Shown piece by piece: positions 1 to 7,701 of a stretch of DNA of 34,370 bases (position 1 is its first letter; each line of letters starts with the position of its first letter). The translations under genes and the position numbers were made by a program. Under the pieces are notes generated by a model that was not told where the DNA came from, made no database searches, and was given only the letters and a program-made list of their open reading frames with translations. Origin of the DNA: a bacterium UBP6_UBA1177 (GTDB lineage: Bacteria > UBP6 > UBA1177); the NCBI GenBank assembly GCA_002310995.1, contig DBYV01000031.1, positions 36,273 to 70,642 of the forward strand. The letters are read 5' to 3'.

Positions 1-1610
1 TGGAAATCTACACAAAATATGCGGAAGATCCGGCAATCGTCGCAGTCAACTGCTCATTTGGTCCGATGGCAGGTTTCGGTGACATTCCTGCTTCGGAAGG
101 CGAAATCAAAAGCCATAAAAAATTCATGCAAGAAGGTAGAAACGGCAAAGGCGGCGTCATCGTCTATGCAAGCGGCAACGACGGCGTTGATGCAAGTTAT
201 ACCGGAATTCTTACATACAAATTCAAAATGAACCGCGGCGAAGAAGAAGTTGAAAGCAGTGTTGTCACAGTCGGCGCAAGTTCCGGTTGGGATACTCGTG
301 TCACCTACTCTAACTTCGGTGAAATGCTTGACATCGTAGCTCCCTCACTTTCGATGAGACCGACTCTCGGCATCGCAACGAGCTACCTCACAGGTTACGG
401 CGACATGGAAGACAAAGACTACACGAACCAGTTCAGCGGAACTTCTTCGGCTGCTCCGGTAATCACAGGTGTATTCGGCGTTCTCTTCTCGGTAAATCCG
501 GAACTTACACTTGAAGAAGCTATAGACATTCTTCACAAAAGTGCCGACAAGGTAAACCCCGAAACCGGTTTCTACAAAGAAGACGGCCACAGTATTAAAT
601 ACGGATTCGGCCGCGTCAACCTTCTCAAAGCTGTCAGACTTGCTATGGGAAAAGAAATGTGTGAAAAAAGCGCTGACGAAACAGCCGACAACATCGACAA
701 CAACTGCGACGGAAAAGTTGATGAAGGTCTCACTAAAGACATCTCCAAAGTTTCAGCAAAATGTAAAGAGAATGCAGACTGCGAAACAGCTGATTTTACA
801 GGAAAGGAAGTCTCCTGTCTCTCCGGTGTCAGCGGTAAATTCAACCTCAAGGACGGTTACTGCGTAATAAAAAACGACAAATTCACATGTCCTGACGGAA
901 CAGCTCCGACAGATGACTACGGTCAGGACTGCCTTCTTGAGTGCAACGATGACAACCCTTGTCCGAAAGGTTTTGCGTGCACCGACAAAATGCTTGGTCT
1001 GTGTTATCCGGAATGTTCAGACAACGATGACTGCTCGCAAGATGCTTACTGCGACGAAACAACAAAACTCTGCCGCCTGAATCCGTCAGAACCGATGGGA
1101 CCGTGCGAAACAACAGAAGACTGCAAATACGGCGCAATGATGTGTCTCACCGAAATACCCGACGGAATCTGCCTCATCATGTGCAGAGACGACAACAACT
1201 GCAACGATGTGGAAAATGGCCCGAACAAATGCGCAGAGGTCAATTTCGGCGGTTACAACATGAACCTCTGTCTGCCGGGCTGCGAAGACGACAGCCAGTG
1301 CAGAAGTTTCGGCGGTTATATGAGCATGAAATGCCACAAACGCTACAACGAAAAGGAAAATATCTGCGGTATGCCGTGCAAAGAAGACCTTGACTGCGTT
1401 GACGAAAATGCAAAATGCTCCAATTCAAGATGCGTTCCGCTTGATTACAAAGAGGAATCAGATTCAGACACTGACGCAGATACGGAATCAGATGCCGATG
1501 GCGACGAAGACGCTGTTTCCGATGAAGAACCGACAGATGACGAAATGAATCTTGACGACGATCAGCCGAAGAAGAAAAAATCAAGCGGCTGTGCAATCAC
1601 CAATCTTTAA
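1..1610 (+). CDS. Subtilisin-like (S8) secreted serine protease with Cys-rich C-terminal region, 5'-truncated
   Basis: The reading frame is open from the first bases (frame starting at base 3), so the true start, the signal peptide and the catalytic Asp and His lie outside the window. What remains of the catalytic domain shows the Asn-bearing ASGNDG motif and the Ser motif SGTSSAAP, both diagnostic of the S8 family. After it comes a MopE-like metal-binding motif (DNIDNNCDG), then about 200 residues with many Cys pairs (for example CPKGFAC, CSQDAYC), a long Asp/Glu/Ser tail and a short Lys-rich terminus ending SSGCAITNL. The layout fits an exported, calcium-stabilised surface protease. The Cys-rich modules are probably disulfide-bonded and may bind cell-surface ligands (inference). 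A terminator follows 15 bases after the stop. The protease call is firm; the substrate is unknown. Confidence 0.9.
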   Translation, partial: EIYTKYAEDPAIVAVNCSFGPMAGFGDIPASEGEIKSHKKFMQEGRNGKGGVIVYASGNDGVDASYTGILTYKFKMNRGEEEVESSVVTVGASSGWDTRVTYSNFGEMLDIVAPSLSMRPTLGIATSYLTGYGDMEDKDYTNQFSGTSSAAPVITGVFGVLFSVNPELTLEEAIDILHKSADKVNPETGFYKEDGHSIKYGFGRVNLLKAVRLAMGKEMCEKSADETADNIDNNCDGKVDEGLTKDISKVSAKCKENADCETADFTGKEVSCLSGVSGKFNLKDGYCVIKNDKFTCPDGTAPTDDYGQDCLLECNDDNPCPKGFACTDKMLGLCYPECSDNDDCSQDAYCDETTKLCRLNPSEPMGPCETTEDCKYGAMMCLTEIPDGICLIMCRDDNNCNDVENGPNKCAEVNFGGYNMNLCLPGCEDDSQCRSFGGYMSMKCHKRYNEKENICGMPCKEDLDCVDENAKCSNSRCVPLDYKEESDSDTDADTESDADGDEDAVSDEEPTDDEMNLDDDQPKKKKSSGCAITNL

Positions 1611-1625
1611 ATCCTGAAATTTCAC

Positions 1626-1653
1626 GCGGTGGTAATCCTGCCGCCGCTTTTTT
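1626..1653 (+). terminator. Rho-independent terminator after the protease gene
   Basis: A 7-bp GC-rich stem (GCGGTGG with CCGCCGC, one G-T wobble) closes an 8-nt loop and is followed directly by six Ts. On the opposite strand no T-run follows, so it acts for the + strand protease gene only. Confidence 0.8.
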
Positions 1654-1655
1654 CA

Positions 1656-1771
1656 TTGCGCGCCATGTCGCCGTGACGACGTGACGATGAGAGATGCACG
1701 CTTTCGAAATTTCGATTTGCCGTTGCGCGCATGTCGCCGTGACGACGTTACGCCGTTACGACGTTACGTTG
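1656..1771. repeat. Intergenic direct repeat plus GTTACG hexamer repeats
   Basis: A roughly 30-bp unit is present twice, at 1656-1686 and 1723-1752, differing by one indel and one substitution; both copies contain ATGTCGCCGTGACGACGT. Between them at 1704-1715 lies a perfect 12-bp palindrome, TCGAAATTTCGA. The second copy runs into three spaced GTTACG units (1747-1752, 1755-1760, 1763-1768). No gene explains this spacer, which separates the end of the protease gene from the end of the convergent thioredoxin/DsbD-like gene. It could be a dispersed intergenic repeat family of this genome. Confidence 0.7.
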
Positions 1772-1783
1772 ATGGAAGCGCGC

Positions 1784-2926
1784 TTAAGAGAAAACCAAAA
1801 GATCGGGTTTAATTATCAAAATCAATCCCAAAGTGAGCATCAGAAGGCCGCTCACGAGTTTGAGTTTTTTAGCGTGTTTTTCCTCGAATCTGTGCTTGCC
1901 CATCGTGACGACAAAAACCAGCACGATTATCGCAAGAGGAACAACATAATAAACGTTGTAAAGCGCCATGTAGAGATATTTTTTGAGTGTCGAGACATTC
2001 TGAATCGAAAGAACCCTGGTATAAATTGCTGGAAGTCCTATCGTGCAGCCGAGCTCGATCAGATTGACAAAAAACGCAAGAGCGATCGTTCCGAGAATCG
2101 AGAGGAACATGCTTTTGTTGTTGATAACTTTTCTCATTTTCTCAAAAAGTTTCGGCTTTACTTTGTCGGGAATCATCAGGCTGACCCCTTTTTTGAAGAA
2201 GAAAAACTCCTTCATGTTGATAAGTCCCATTATGAGCGCGACGACTCCAAGGGCGATCGTGACATAGGTCGTCATTCCCATAAACGTGAAAATATTGAGC
2301 CATGCCGTCATGAAAAGGAAATAGACAACGCCCGAAGAAAGAACGAAAACCGTTCCTATCATTATGACTTTTTTTCTGTTTTTCGCCGCGACAAGAAGGG
2401 TAAGAAGGAACATCAGAACCCACATTGCACAGGGGTTTACGCCGTCAAGAAGACCGATAATGAAGGTAAAACTCGGAAGTTTGACAAGTTGCGCGTCGAT
2501 TTTTCCTAAAACCGGCACGTCAATCACGTTTTCCTTACACTCCTGGCACTGCTCGCCGCACGATTCCCCGTCAGCCTTGTTCATTTCAATCATTTCGCGG
2601 ATAAGAGCGTCGTGATGACCTGCCTGGAAGCCGACAATGAATTTTCCGTTGAAAATAAATGTCGGGACACCGCCGCCCTGAATACCGAGCTTTTGAGTCA
2701 TTTCCCTGAAAAGCTGCATATTTTCAGGCACTTTAAGCACTTCAAGTTTTTTGAAAGTGATATCTTTATACTCTTTTTCAATCTGCTCAATAAACGGCTG
2801 TGCCTCGTGGCAGTGCGGGCACTTATAGGAATAAAAAAAGTAAAAAACATTGTCTTTCTGCACTTCTTCGGCATGAACTGCAAACGAAAAAAGAGCCAGA
2901 AGGAGCAGCAGGAAAATTTTTTTCAT
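1784..2926 (-). CDS. Periplasmic thioredoxin-fold domain fused to a DsbD/CcdA-like membrane electron transporter
   Basis: The 380-residue product starts with a signal peptide (Lys-Lys then a Leu run, ending near VHA). Next is a thioredoxin/glutaredoxin-like domain with redox motif CPHC (Cys36, Cys39) and the usual Val-Pro before the last strands (GGVPTF, near 87). A linker at 123-130 holds three more Cys (CGEQCQEC). From about residue 150 there are about six membrane segments with Cys166 in NPCAMW and Cys294 in LGCTIGLP, matching the DsbD/CcdA Cys pair that carries electrons across the membrane. It probably passes reducing power to periplasmic thiols. The start at 2926 is chosen because AAGGAGGT sits just upstream; a longer reading frame to 2977 would run into the promoter. 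The upstream gene encodes a one-domain paralogue. Confidence 0.85.
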   Translation of the reverse strand: MKKIFLLLLLALFSFAVHAEEVQKDNVFYFFYSYKCPHCHEAQPFIEQIEKEYKDITFKKLEVLKVPENMQLFREMTQKLGIQGGGVPTFIFNGKFIVGFQAGHHDALIREMIEMNKADGESCGEQCQECKENVIDVPVLGKIDAQLVKLPSFTFIIGLLDGVNPCAMWVLMFLLTLLVAAKNRKKVIMIGTVFVLSSGVVYFLFMTAWLNIFTFMGMTTYVTIALGVVALIMGLINMKEFFFFKKGVSLMIPDKVKPKLFEKMRKVINNKSMFLSILGTIALAFFVNLIELGCTIGLPAIYTRVLSIQNVSTLKKYLYMALYNVYYVVPLAIIVLVFVVTMGKHRFEEKHAKKLKLVSGLLMLTLGLILIIKPDLLVFS

Positions 2927-2960
2927 AAAAACCTCCTTGATGGAACAAAAAAATCCGGCA

Positions 2961-2988
2961 ATAATAGCCAAAATCATTTTTTTAACAA
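2961..2988 (-). promoter_or_regulatory. Putative sigma-70 promoter of the thioredoxin/DsbD-like gene
   Basis: On the minus strand TTGTTA is followed after 16 bp by TATTAT, about 35 bp ahead of the start codon at 2926. It suggests that this gene is not purely dependent on read-through from the paralogue upstream. Consensus match only. Confidence 0.45.
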
Positions 2989-3002
2989 AAAAAGATTGAA
3001 TT

Positions 3003-3377
3003 TTATTTCCTTGTTGCCGGTTTTTTGACCGGTTTTCCGATCATTTCTCGGATTTTCTCTTCGAAAGAACCCTTTTTGAAACCCATGATATATTTGTCCT
3101 TAAAAACGAAAGTTGGAACACCGCGCCCCTGCATACCAAGTTCATCGGCTTTCTTTAGAAAAACAGCCCGGTTAACTTCGTCTTTAGAAAGCTCAAGTTT
3201 TTTAAATTTTATATCGGGATACTCTTTTTCAAGTTCTTCGACAAACGGCATAGCTTCATGGCAGTGCGGACACGAATCAGAATAGAAAAAATAAAAAACT
3301 TCGCTTGCCGACACTTCTTCGGCAAAAACCGCAACCGGCAAAAGCACGAAAATCAGACAAAAGACAAAATTTCTCAT
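3003..3377 (-). CDS. Periplasmic thioredoxin-fold protein (CPHC), single domain
   Basis: The 124-residue product has a signal peptide ending near VFA and one thioredoxin/glutaredoxin-like domain. Its CPHC motif is at the same positions (Cys36, Cys39) as in the downstream fusion protein, followed by RGVPTF. The two share several stretches almost unchanged (FYFFYS, CPHCHEA, EKEY.DI.FKKLE), so they are recent tandem duplicates, one of which has the DsbD-like membrane part. A likely role is a soluble periplasmic thiol carrier or disulfide reductase fed by its neighbour (inference). GGAGG lies 5 bases ahead of the ATG. The C-terminus ends in a Lys/Arg-rich tail (KPVKKPATRK). Confidence 0.85.
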   Translation of the reverse strand: MRNFVFCLIFVLLPVAVFAEEVSASEVFYFFYSDSCPHCHEAMPFVEELEKEYPDIKFKKLELSKDEVNRAVFLKKADELGMQGRGVPTFVFKDKYIMGFKKGSFEEKIREMIGKPVKKPATRK

Positions 3378-3410
3378 AAAAACCTCCAGAAAAGCAAATC
3401 AAAACCAGAT

Positions 3411-3438
3411 ATTTTAACCTGGAATCCAAATTTAACAA
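3411..3438 (-). promoter_or_regulatory. Putative sigma-70 promoter of the thioredoxin-fold gene
   Basis: On the minus strand TTGTTA and TAAAAT are separated by 16 bp, about 33 bp upstream of the ATG at 3377. The same -35 hexamer and spacing occur upstream of the paralogue at 2961-2988. Consensus match only. Confidence 0.4.
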
Positions 3439-3520
3439 TGAATTACTATCAGTATTATCAAAAACTTTGTTTTCCTGCCCATTTATGCTAAAAAAGCGCA
3501 GATTTTAACCTTATCTTTGC

Positions 3521-3561
3521 CCCCTCGCCACAGTGGAGAGGGGAACAAAAGGGGTGAGGTT
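3521..3561 (+). repeat. REP-like hairpin element in the guaA leader
   Basis: CCCCTC at 3521-3526 pairs with GAGGGG at 3538-3543 and the interval contains a further CCAC/GTGG inverted repeat. It is followed by AGGGGTGAGGT (3550-3560). This resembles short palindromic intergenic elements dispersed in many bacterial genomes. It sits 32 bases before the guaA start and lacks a T-run, so it is not a terminator. It could instead act on the guaA messenger leader. Confidence 0.5.
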
Positions 3562-3575
3562 TTACGGAGGTTTTC

Positions 3576-5108
3576 ATGGATAAGATTCTTATTTTGGATT
3601 TTGGTTCACAGTATAACCAGCTCATCGCGAGAAGAATCAGGGAGATGAATGTTTACTGCGAGCTCAAACCGTTCGATGTTTCACTTGATTTCATTAAGGA
3701 TTTTTCGCCAAAAGGGATAATTTTCTCCGGTGGACCCTCTTCTGTCAACGATGAAGGTGCACCCGATGTCGATCCGAAAATTTTCGAACTCGGAATTCCG
3801 ATCCTTGGCATCTGCTACGGAATGCAGCTAACATCGTCGCGTCTCGGAGGCAAGCTCAGCAGCGGAAAAAGCCGCGAATACGGCCGTGCTTACATCGAAA
3901 ACCTCGCTCCCGAATCTCCTTTTTTCAAGGGAATTTCGCTCAAAACACAGGTCTGGATGAGCCACAGCGACTACGTTTCGGAGATTCCGCAGGGATTTTA
4001 TCCGATTGCAAAAACCGACACGATTCCTTTTGCCGCAATCGGAAACGACGAGAAAAAAATCTACGCAGTCCAGTTCCATCCGGAGGTAAACCACTCTCTC
4101 GAAGGAAGAAAGATGCTTTCAAACTTCCTTTTTGAAGTGTGCGGCGCGAAAGCCGAATGGAAGATGGACAACTACATAAAAATCGCGACAGAAAACCTCA
4201 AAAACACGATCCAGGACAAAAAAGTGGTCCTCGGTCTTTCGGGCGGAGTCGATTCATCCGTCACTGCGGCGCTTTTAGCACGCGCAATCGGCAAAAACCT
4301 CACCGCGATTTTCGTTGACAACGGACTTCTCCGCAAAAACGAACGCGAAGAGGTTGAAGCGAACTTCAAGGATATGCTCAATCTCATCGTTGTTGACGCA
4401 AGAGACGAATTTCTCGGCAAACTCGCAGGTGTCACCGAACCCGAAAAGAAAAGAAAAATCATCGGCAACACTTTCATTGAAGTTTTCGAGCGCGAGGCGA
4501 ACAAAATCAAGGATGCAGATTTCTTAGCTCAGGGAACGATCTATCCTGACGTGATCGAAAGTTCCGTCAACAAGAAAGGGGCTTCGACCACGATAAAAAG
4601 CCACCACAATGTCGGCGGTCTCCCAGAAAACATGAAGCTGAAACTTGTTGAACCGCTGAGAGACCTTTTCAAAGACGAAGTTCGCGAACTAGGGCTCAAA
4701 CTCGGACTTCCCGAAAAGCTCATCAAACGCCATCCATTCCCAGGACCAGGCCTTGCGGTCAGAATTCTGGGTGAAGTCACGGGCGAAAAATGCGATATTC
4801 TCAAGGAAGCGGACCACATTTTCATCGAGGAAATCAGAAACGCCGGCCTTTACGACGAAATTTCACAGGCGTTTGTCGTTCTCCTTCCCGTAAAAACCGT
4901 CGGAGTCATGGGCGACTGCCGCACCTACGAATACGTTGTCGCTCTCCGCGCCGTCAAAACGGACGACTTCATGACGGCCGACTGGTTTGAATTTGACCCG
5001 AAATTCCTCAAAAAAGTAAGTTCCCGCATAATCAACGAAGTCAAAAGAATAAACCGCGTCGTCATGGACATCAGCTCGAAACCACCGGCTACAATCGAGT
5101 GGGAATAG
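3576..5108 (+). CDS. guaA: GMP synthase (glutamine-hydrolysing)
   Basis: Converts XMP, ATP and glutamine to GMP, the last step of guanine nucleotide synthesis. The 510-residue length is that of the usual bacterial enzyme. The N-terminal class I glutamine amidotransferase has the nucleophile Cys80 in GICYGMQ and the His168/Glu170 pair in QFHPEV. The ATP pyrophosphatase domain starts with the P-loop LSGGVDSS (221-228). The C-terminal dimerisation domain ends in KPPATIEWE, the standard terminus. GGAGG at 3566-3570 is 5 bases from the ATG. It appears to be a single-gene unit: the upstream genes are divergent and the next gene is 103 bases downstream with its own promoter candidates. All key residues are intact. 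Confidence 0.98.
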   Translation: MDKILILDFGSQYNQLIARRIREMNVYCELKPFDVSLDFIKDFSPKGIIFSGGPSSVNDEGAPDVDPKIFELGIPILGICYGMQLTSSRLGGKLSSGKSREYGRAYIENLAPESPFFKGISLKTQVWMSHSDYVSEIPQGFYPIAKTDTIPFAAIGNDEKKIYAVQFHPEVNHSLEGRKMLSNFLFEVCGAKAEWKMDNYIKIATENLKNTIQDKKVVLGLSGGVDSSVTAALLARAIGKNLTAIFVDNGLLRKNEREEVEANFKDMLNLIVVDARDEFLGKLAGVTEPEKKRKIIGNTFIEVFEREANKIKDADFLAQGTIYPDVIESSVNKKGASTTIKSHHNVGGLPENMKLKLVEPLRDLFKDEVRELGLKLGLPEKLIKRHPFPGPGLAVRILGEVTGEKCDILKEADHIFIEEIRNAGLYDEISQAFVVLLPVKTVGVMGDCRTYEYVVALRAVKTDDFMTADWFEFDPKFLKKVSSRIINEVKRINRVVMDISSKPPATIEWE

Positions 5109-5132
5109 TAAAAAAAAACAAATTGACGCGTT

Positions 5133-5153
5133 TTTTGGTAACATTGACCAAAA
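5133..5153. promoter_or_regulatory. Perfect inverted repeat (operator-like) overlapping a -35 box
   Basis: TTTTGGT, a 7-nt spacer and ACCAAAA form a perfect 7-bp inverted repeat. Its right arm overlaps the -35 hexamer of the putative promoter for the SxtJ/carbamoyltransferase operon, the position expected for a repressor site. It might alternatively be a weak terminator for guaA, but it is AT-rich and has no T-run after it. Confidence 0.4.
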
Positions 5154-5185
5154 TAATTGGACGAAAAATAATTGTTGATTAAAAT
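5144..5185 (+). promoter_or_regulatory. Putative sigma-70 promoter(s) for the carbamoyltransferase operon
   Basis: TTGACC (5144-5149) with AATAAT (5167-5172) at 17-bp spacing is the better pair. A second overlapping pair is TTGGAC (5157-5162) with TAAAAT (5180-5185), also 17 bp. Both lie within 70 bases of the first start codon in the operon. Confidence 0.45.
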
Positions 5186-5211
5186 TATGCGGTTTTTTTC
5201 AAAGGTGCAGC

Positions 5212-5622
5212 ATGGATACGTTCAAACAAAACAAAATTTCAAAGAAAGCTCCGATAACAAAAAAACAGGCGTCCGACAGCGGAATGGCGCTAGTTCTCAT
5301 AACTCTTATCTGTTTTGTAGTGCTTAAGCACGACGCATGGCTGTGGGCAGCGATGGTAATTCTCATCATCAACATGATTTCACCAATAATTTTCAAGCCT
5401 TTTGCATTTGTATGGTTCGGATTTTCGCGGATTTTGGGAACTTTCATGTCCAAAATAATGCTCGCGCTTGTTTTCTTTATCGTTGTCTTTCCGGTTGGGC
5501 TCTTGCGCCGGATTTTAGGCAAGGATTCGCTCCGTCTGCACCAATTCAGGAAGGAAAAAACTTCGGTTTTTGCTGAAAGAAACCACGAATACACCGCTGC
5601 TGACCTCGATAAACCTTACTAA
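5212..5622 (+). CDS. SxtJ-family small membrane protein
   Basis: The 136-residue protein has a Lys-rich N-terminus, hydrophobic segments at about 24-38, 44-61 and 82-98, and a basic, charged cytoplasmic tail. It resembles the SxtJ family, named from the saxitoxin cluster, whose members are typically encoded just before a DUF5989 protein and a NodU/CmcH carbamoyltransferase, exactly the order seen here. Its biochemical role is not established; it probably anchors or assists the carbamoyltransferase at the membrane (inference). AAGGTG lies 4 bases ahead of the ATG. The family call rests on length, topology and context and not on a search. Confidence 0.75.
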   Translation: MDTFKQNKISKKAPITKKQASDSGMALVLITLICFVVLKHDAWLWAAMVILIINMISPIIFKPFAFVWFGFSRILGTFMSKIMLALVFFIVVFPVGLLRRILGKDSLRLHQFRKEKTSVFAERNHEYTAADLDKPY

Positions 5623-5632
5623 GGAGATAAAA

Positions 5633-5782
5633 ATGGAACTTCTGAAAGATTTGTGGGGATATCTGAAAGTTCGTAAAAAATTCTGGCTTCTCCCGTCAAT
5701 AATCGTTCTTCTGCTCATCGGACTCCTCGTGGTTCTTTCGAGTTCAAGCGCGATTGCTCCCTTTATTTACACAATTTTTTAG
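5633..5782 (+). CDS. DUF5989-like 49-residue membrane protein
   Basis: A short protein with an amphipathic N-terminal stretch (MELLKDLWGYLKVRKKFW) and one strong membrane helix from about residue 20 to 46. The W-x-KVRKKFWL-P pattern is typical of the DUF5989 proteins that accompany SxtJ-family and carbamoyltransferase genes. AAGGAG overlaps the stop codon of the preceding gene, indicating translational coupling. The next gene starts 12 bases after its stop. The start is the only ATG with a ribosome binding site; an in-frame ATG further upstream lies inside the previous gene. Function unknown. Confidence 0.8.
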   Translation: MELLKDLWGYLKVRKKFWLLPSIIVLLLIGLLVVLSSSSAIAPFIYTIF

Positions 5783-5794
5783 TTCAGGTTTGGT

Positions 5795-7657
5795 ATGAAA
5801 AAAGAGATAATTTTAGGAATTTCAGCATATTATCATGACAGTGCAGCTGCTCTTCTGATCGACGGCGACATTTTTGCTGCGGCTCACGAGGAGCGTTTCA
5901 CCCGCAAAAAACAAGACCCTTCTTTTCCGATAAACGCGTGCAGATTCGTTCTCAGTCAGGCCGGAATAACACTTGACGATGTCACAGCGGTTGCATTTTA
6001 CGACAAACCCTACATCAAGTTCGAAAGGCTGCTCGAAACTTACCATGCTTTCGCTCCGAAAGGGCTCAAGAGCTTCAATTCGGCGATTCCGGTGTGGATA
6101 AAAGAAAAACTTTTCATGAAGGATATGCTGCGCGAAGAACTCGCCAAACTCGGCGGCAGGATCCCGAAGCTTTACTTTCCCGAGCACCACTTGTCTCATG
6201 CGGCGAGCGCGTTTTATCCCTCCCCTTTCGAGGATGCCGCAATACTCACGCTTGACGGAGTAGGCGAGTGGGGAACTCTGACGATCTGTCACGGAAAAGG
6301 CAATAAAATCACGGTGTTAAAAGAACTCGATTTCCCGCACTCGATCGGTCTTTTTTACACAGCTTTCACCTATTACTGCGGTTTCAAGGTAAACAGCGGC
6401 GAATACAAACTCATGGGGCTTGCTCCTTACGGCAACAAACACGCTGAAGAGACGAAAGAAATCAAGCGGAAAATACTCGAAAACATGATCGATCTGCGCG
6501 AAGACGGCTCGTTTTTGCTCAATATGGACTATTTCGACTATGCAACCGGCCTCAGCATGACGAACGACGCCAAGTGGGAGAAACTTTTCGGATTTCCTCG
6601 CAGAAAATCGGAGAGCGAGCTCAACCAGCACTACATGAATATGGCTTATGCGATTCAGGAAATCACCGAAGAGATGGTTCTTAAACTCGCTGAAACTGCG
6701 AAAGAACTCACGAAATCGGAAAATATCGTCCTGGCAGGCGGTGTCGCCCTCAACTGCGTCGCAAACGGCAAGCTTCTACGCACGAAAATGTTCAAAGGGC
6801 TCTGGGTTCAGCCCGCTTCGGGTGATGCAGGCGGTTCACTCGGCGCTGCGCTTGCTCTGCACTATATTTCGTTCGGCCACGAAAGGACGAATATCGAAAA
6901 ACGCGATTCGATGAAAGGCGCTTATCTTGGCCCCGAATTCAGTGACCGCGATATCGAAAACGTTGCCCGCAGATACGATGCTAAATACAAAAAATTCGAT
7001 GATTTCAGCGAGTTATGCGAAAAGACGGCCGATCTTTTAAACAACGACACCGTTATCGGCTGGTTTCAGGGAAGAATGGAATTCGGCCCTCGCGCTTTGG
7101 GCAACCGCTCGATTTTAGGTGATCCGAGATGCCCCGAAATGCAGAAAAAACTCAACCTCAAAATCAAATACCGTGAAGGTTTCAGACCGTTTGCCCCCTC
7201 GGTCCTTGAAGAAGACATTTCGACATTTTTCGATATCGACATGATTTCGCCCTACATGCTTCTTGTCGCGCCCGTTCTTGAATCGAGACGGACGAAACTT
7301 CCCGAAAAATACGAAGAACTGCCGCTTTACGAAAGGCTTTACTTCCTCCGCAGCGATGTTCCGTCAATCACCCACATCGATTTTTCGGCGAGAATCCAGA
7401 GTGTAAGCCGCGAAACCAATCCGAAATACTGGCAGCTCATCAACACTTTCAAGCAGAAAACGGGCTACGGAATCGTCGTCAACACTTCTTTCAATGTCCG
7501 CGGAGAGCCGATTGTATGCTCGCCTGACGACGCATACCGCTGCTTCATGCGCACAGAAATGGATTATCTCGTCATGGGAAACTATCTTTTCGACAAAAAG
7601 GAGCAGCCCAACTGGGATAAATCAGATAATTGGAAGGAAGAATTCAAACTCGACTGA
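5795..7657 (+). CDS. NodU/CmcH/TobZ-family O-carbamoyltransferase
   Basis: Transfers a carbamoyl group from carbamoyl phosphate, through carbamoyl-adenylate, to a hydroxyl of an acceptor such as a sugar. The 620-residue length is typical. The N-terminal YrdC-unrelated, Kae1-like ATPase fold is marked by HDSAA (14-18), HEERF (31-35), EHHLSHA (130-136; the His residues bind metal in this family) and a DGVGEWG loop. The C-terminal part carries EFGPRALGNR (429-438), the family signature. It is the last gene of the SxtJ/DUF5989 operon and probably decorates an extracellular polysaccharide, glycolipid or secondary metabolite. The acceptor is unknown, and no polyketide or saxitoxin genes are nearby. 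It converges on the next gene with a 44-base spacer and no clear terminator. Confidence 0.92.
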   Translation: MKKEIILGISAYYHDSAAALLIDGDIFAAAHEERFTRKKQDPSFPINACRFVLSQAGITLDDVTAVAFYDKPYIKFERLLETYHAFAPKGLKSFNSAIPVWIKEKLFMKDMLREELAKLGGRIPKLYFPEHHLSHAASAFYPSPFEDAAILTLDGVGEWGTLTICHGKGNKITVLKELDFPHSIGLFYTAFTYYCGFKVNSGEYKLMGLAPYGNKHAEETKEIKRKILENMIDLREDGSFLLNMDYFDYATGLSMTNDAKWEKLFGFPRRKSESELNQHYMNMAYAIQEITEEMVLKLAETAKELTKSENIVLAGGVALNCVANGKLLRTKMFKGLWVQPASGDAGGSLGAALALHYISFGHERTNIEKRDSMKGAYLGPEFSDRDIENVARRYDAKYKKFDDFSELCEKTADLLNNDTVIGWFQGRMEFGPRALGNRSILGDPRCPEMQKKLNLKIKYREGFRPFAPSVLEEDISTFFDIDMISPYMLLVAPVLESRRTKLPEKYEELPLYERLYFLRSDVPSITHIDFSARIQSVSRETNPKYWQLINTFKQKTGYGIVVNTSFNVRGEPIVCSPDDAYRCFMRTEMDYLVMGNYLFDKKEQPNWDKSDNWKEEFKLD

Positions 7658-7701
7658 GCCGGAACTGAAATCTGAACGGTTTCTGTAATATTTTCAAGAA
7701 A

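Noticed and set aside
1590..1660. Possible frameshift hiding a C-terminal membrane anchor of the protease
   Set aside because: Reading on in the other frames gives no hydrophobic helix with a basic end, and a terminator follows at once, so the annotated stop is probably genuine.
1694..2509. 271-residue open frame on the + strand
   Set aside because: It lies opposite the thioredoxin/DsbD-like gene, has a Lys/Arg/His-rich composition without any domain, and has no ribosome binding site. It is the shadow of the real gene.
3378..3575. Possible purine riboswitch before guaA
   Set aside because: No conserved three-way junction sequence could be made out; the only clear structure is the REP-like hairpin.
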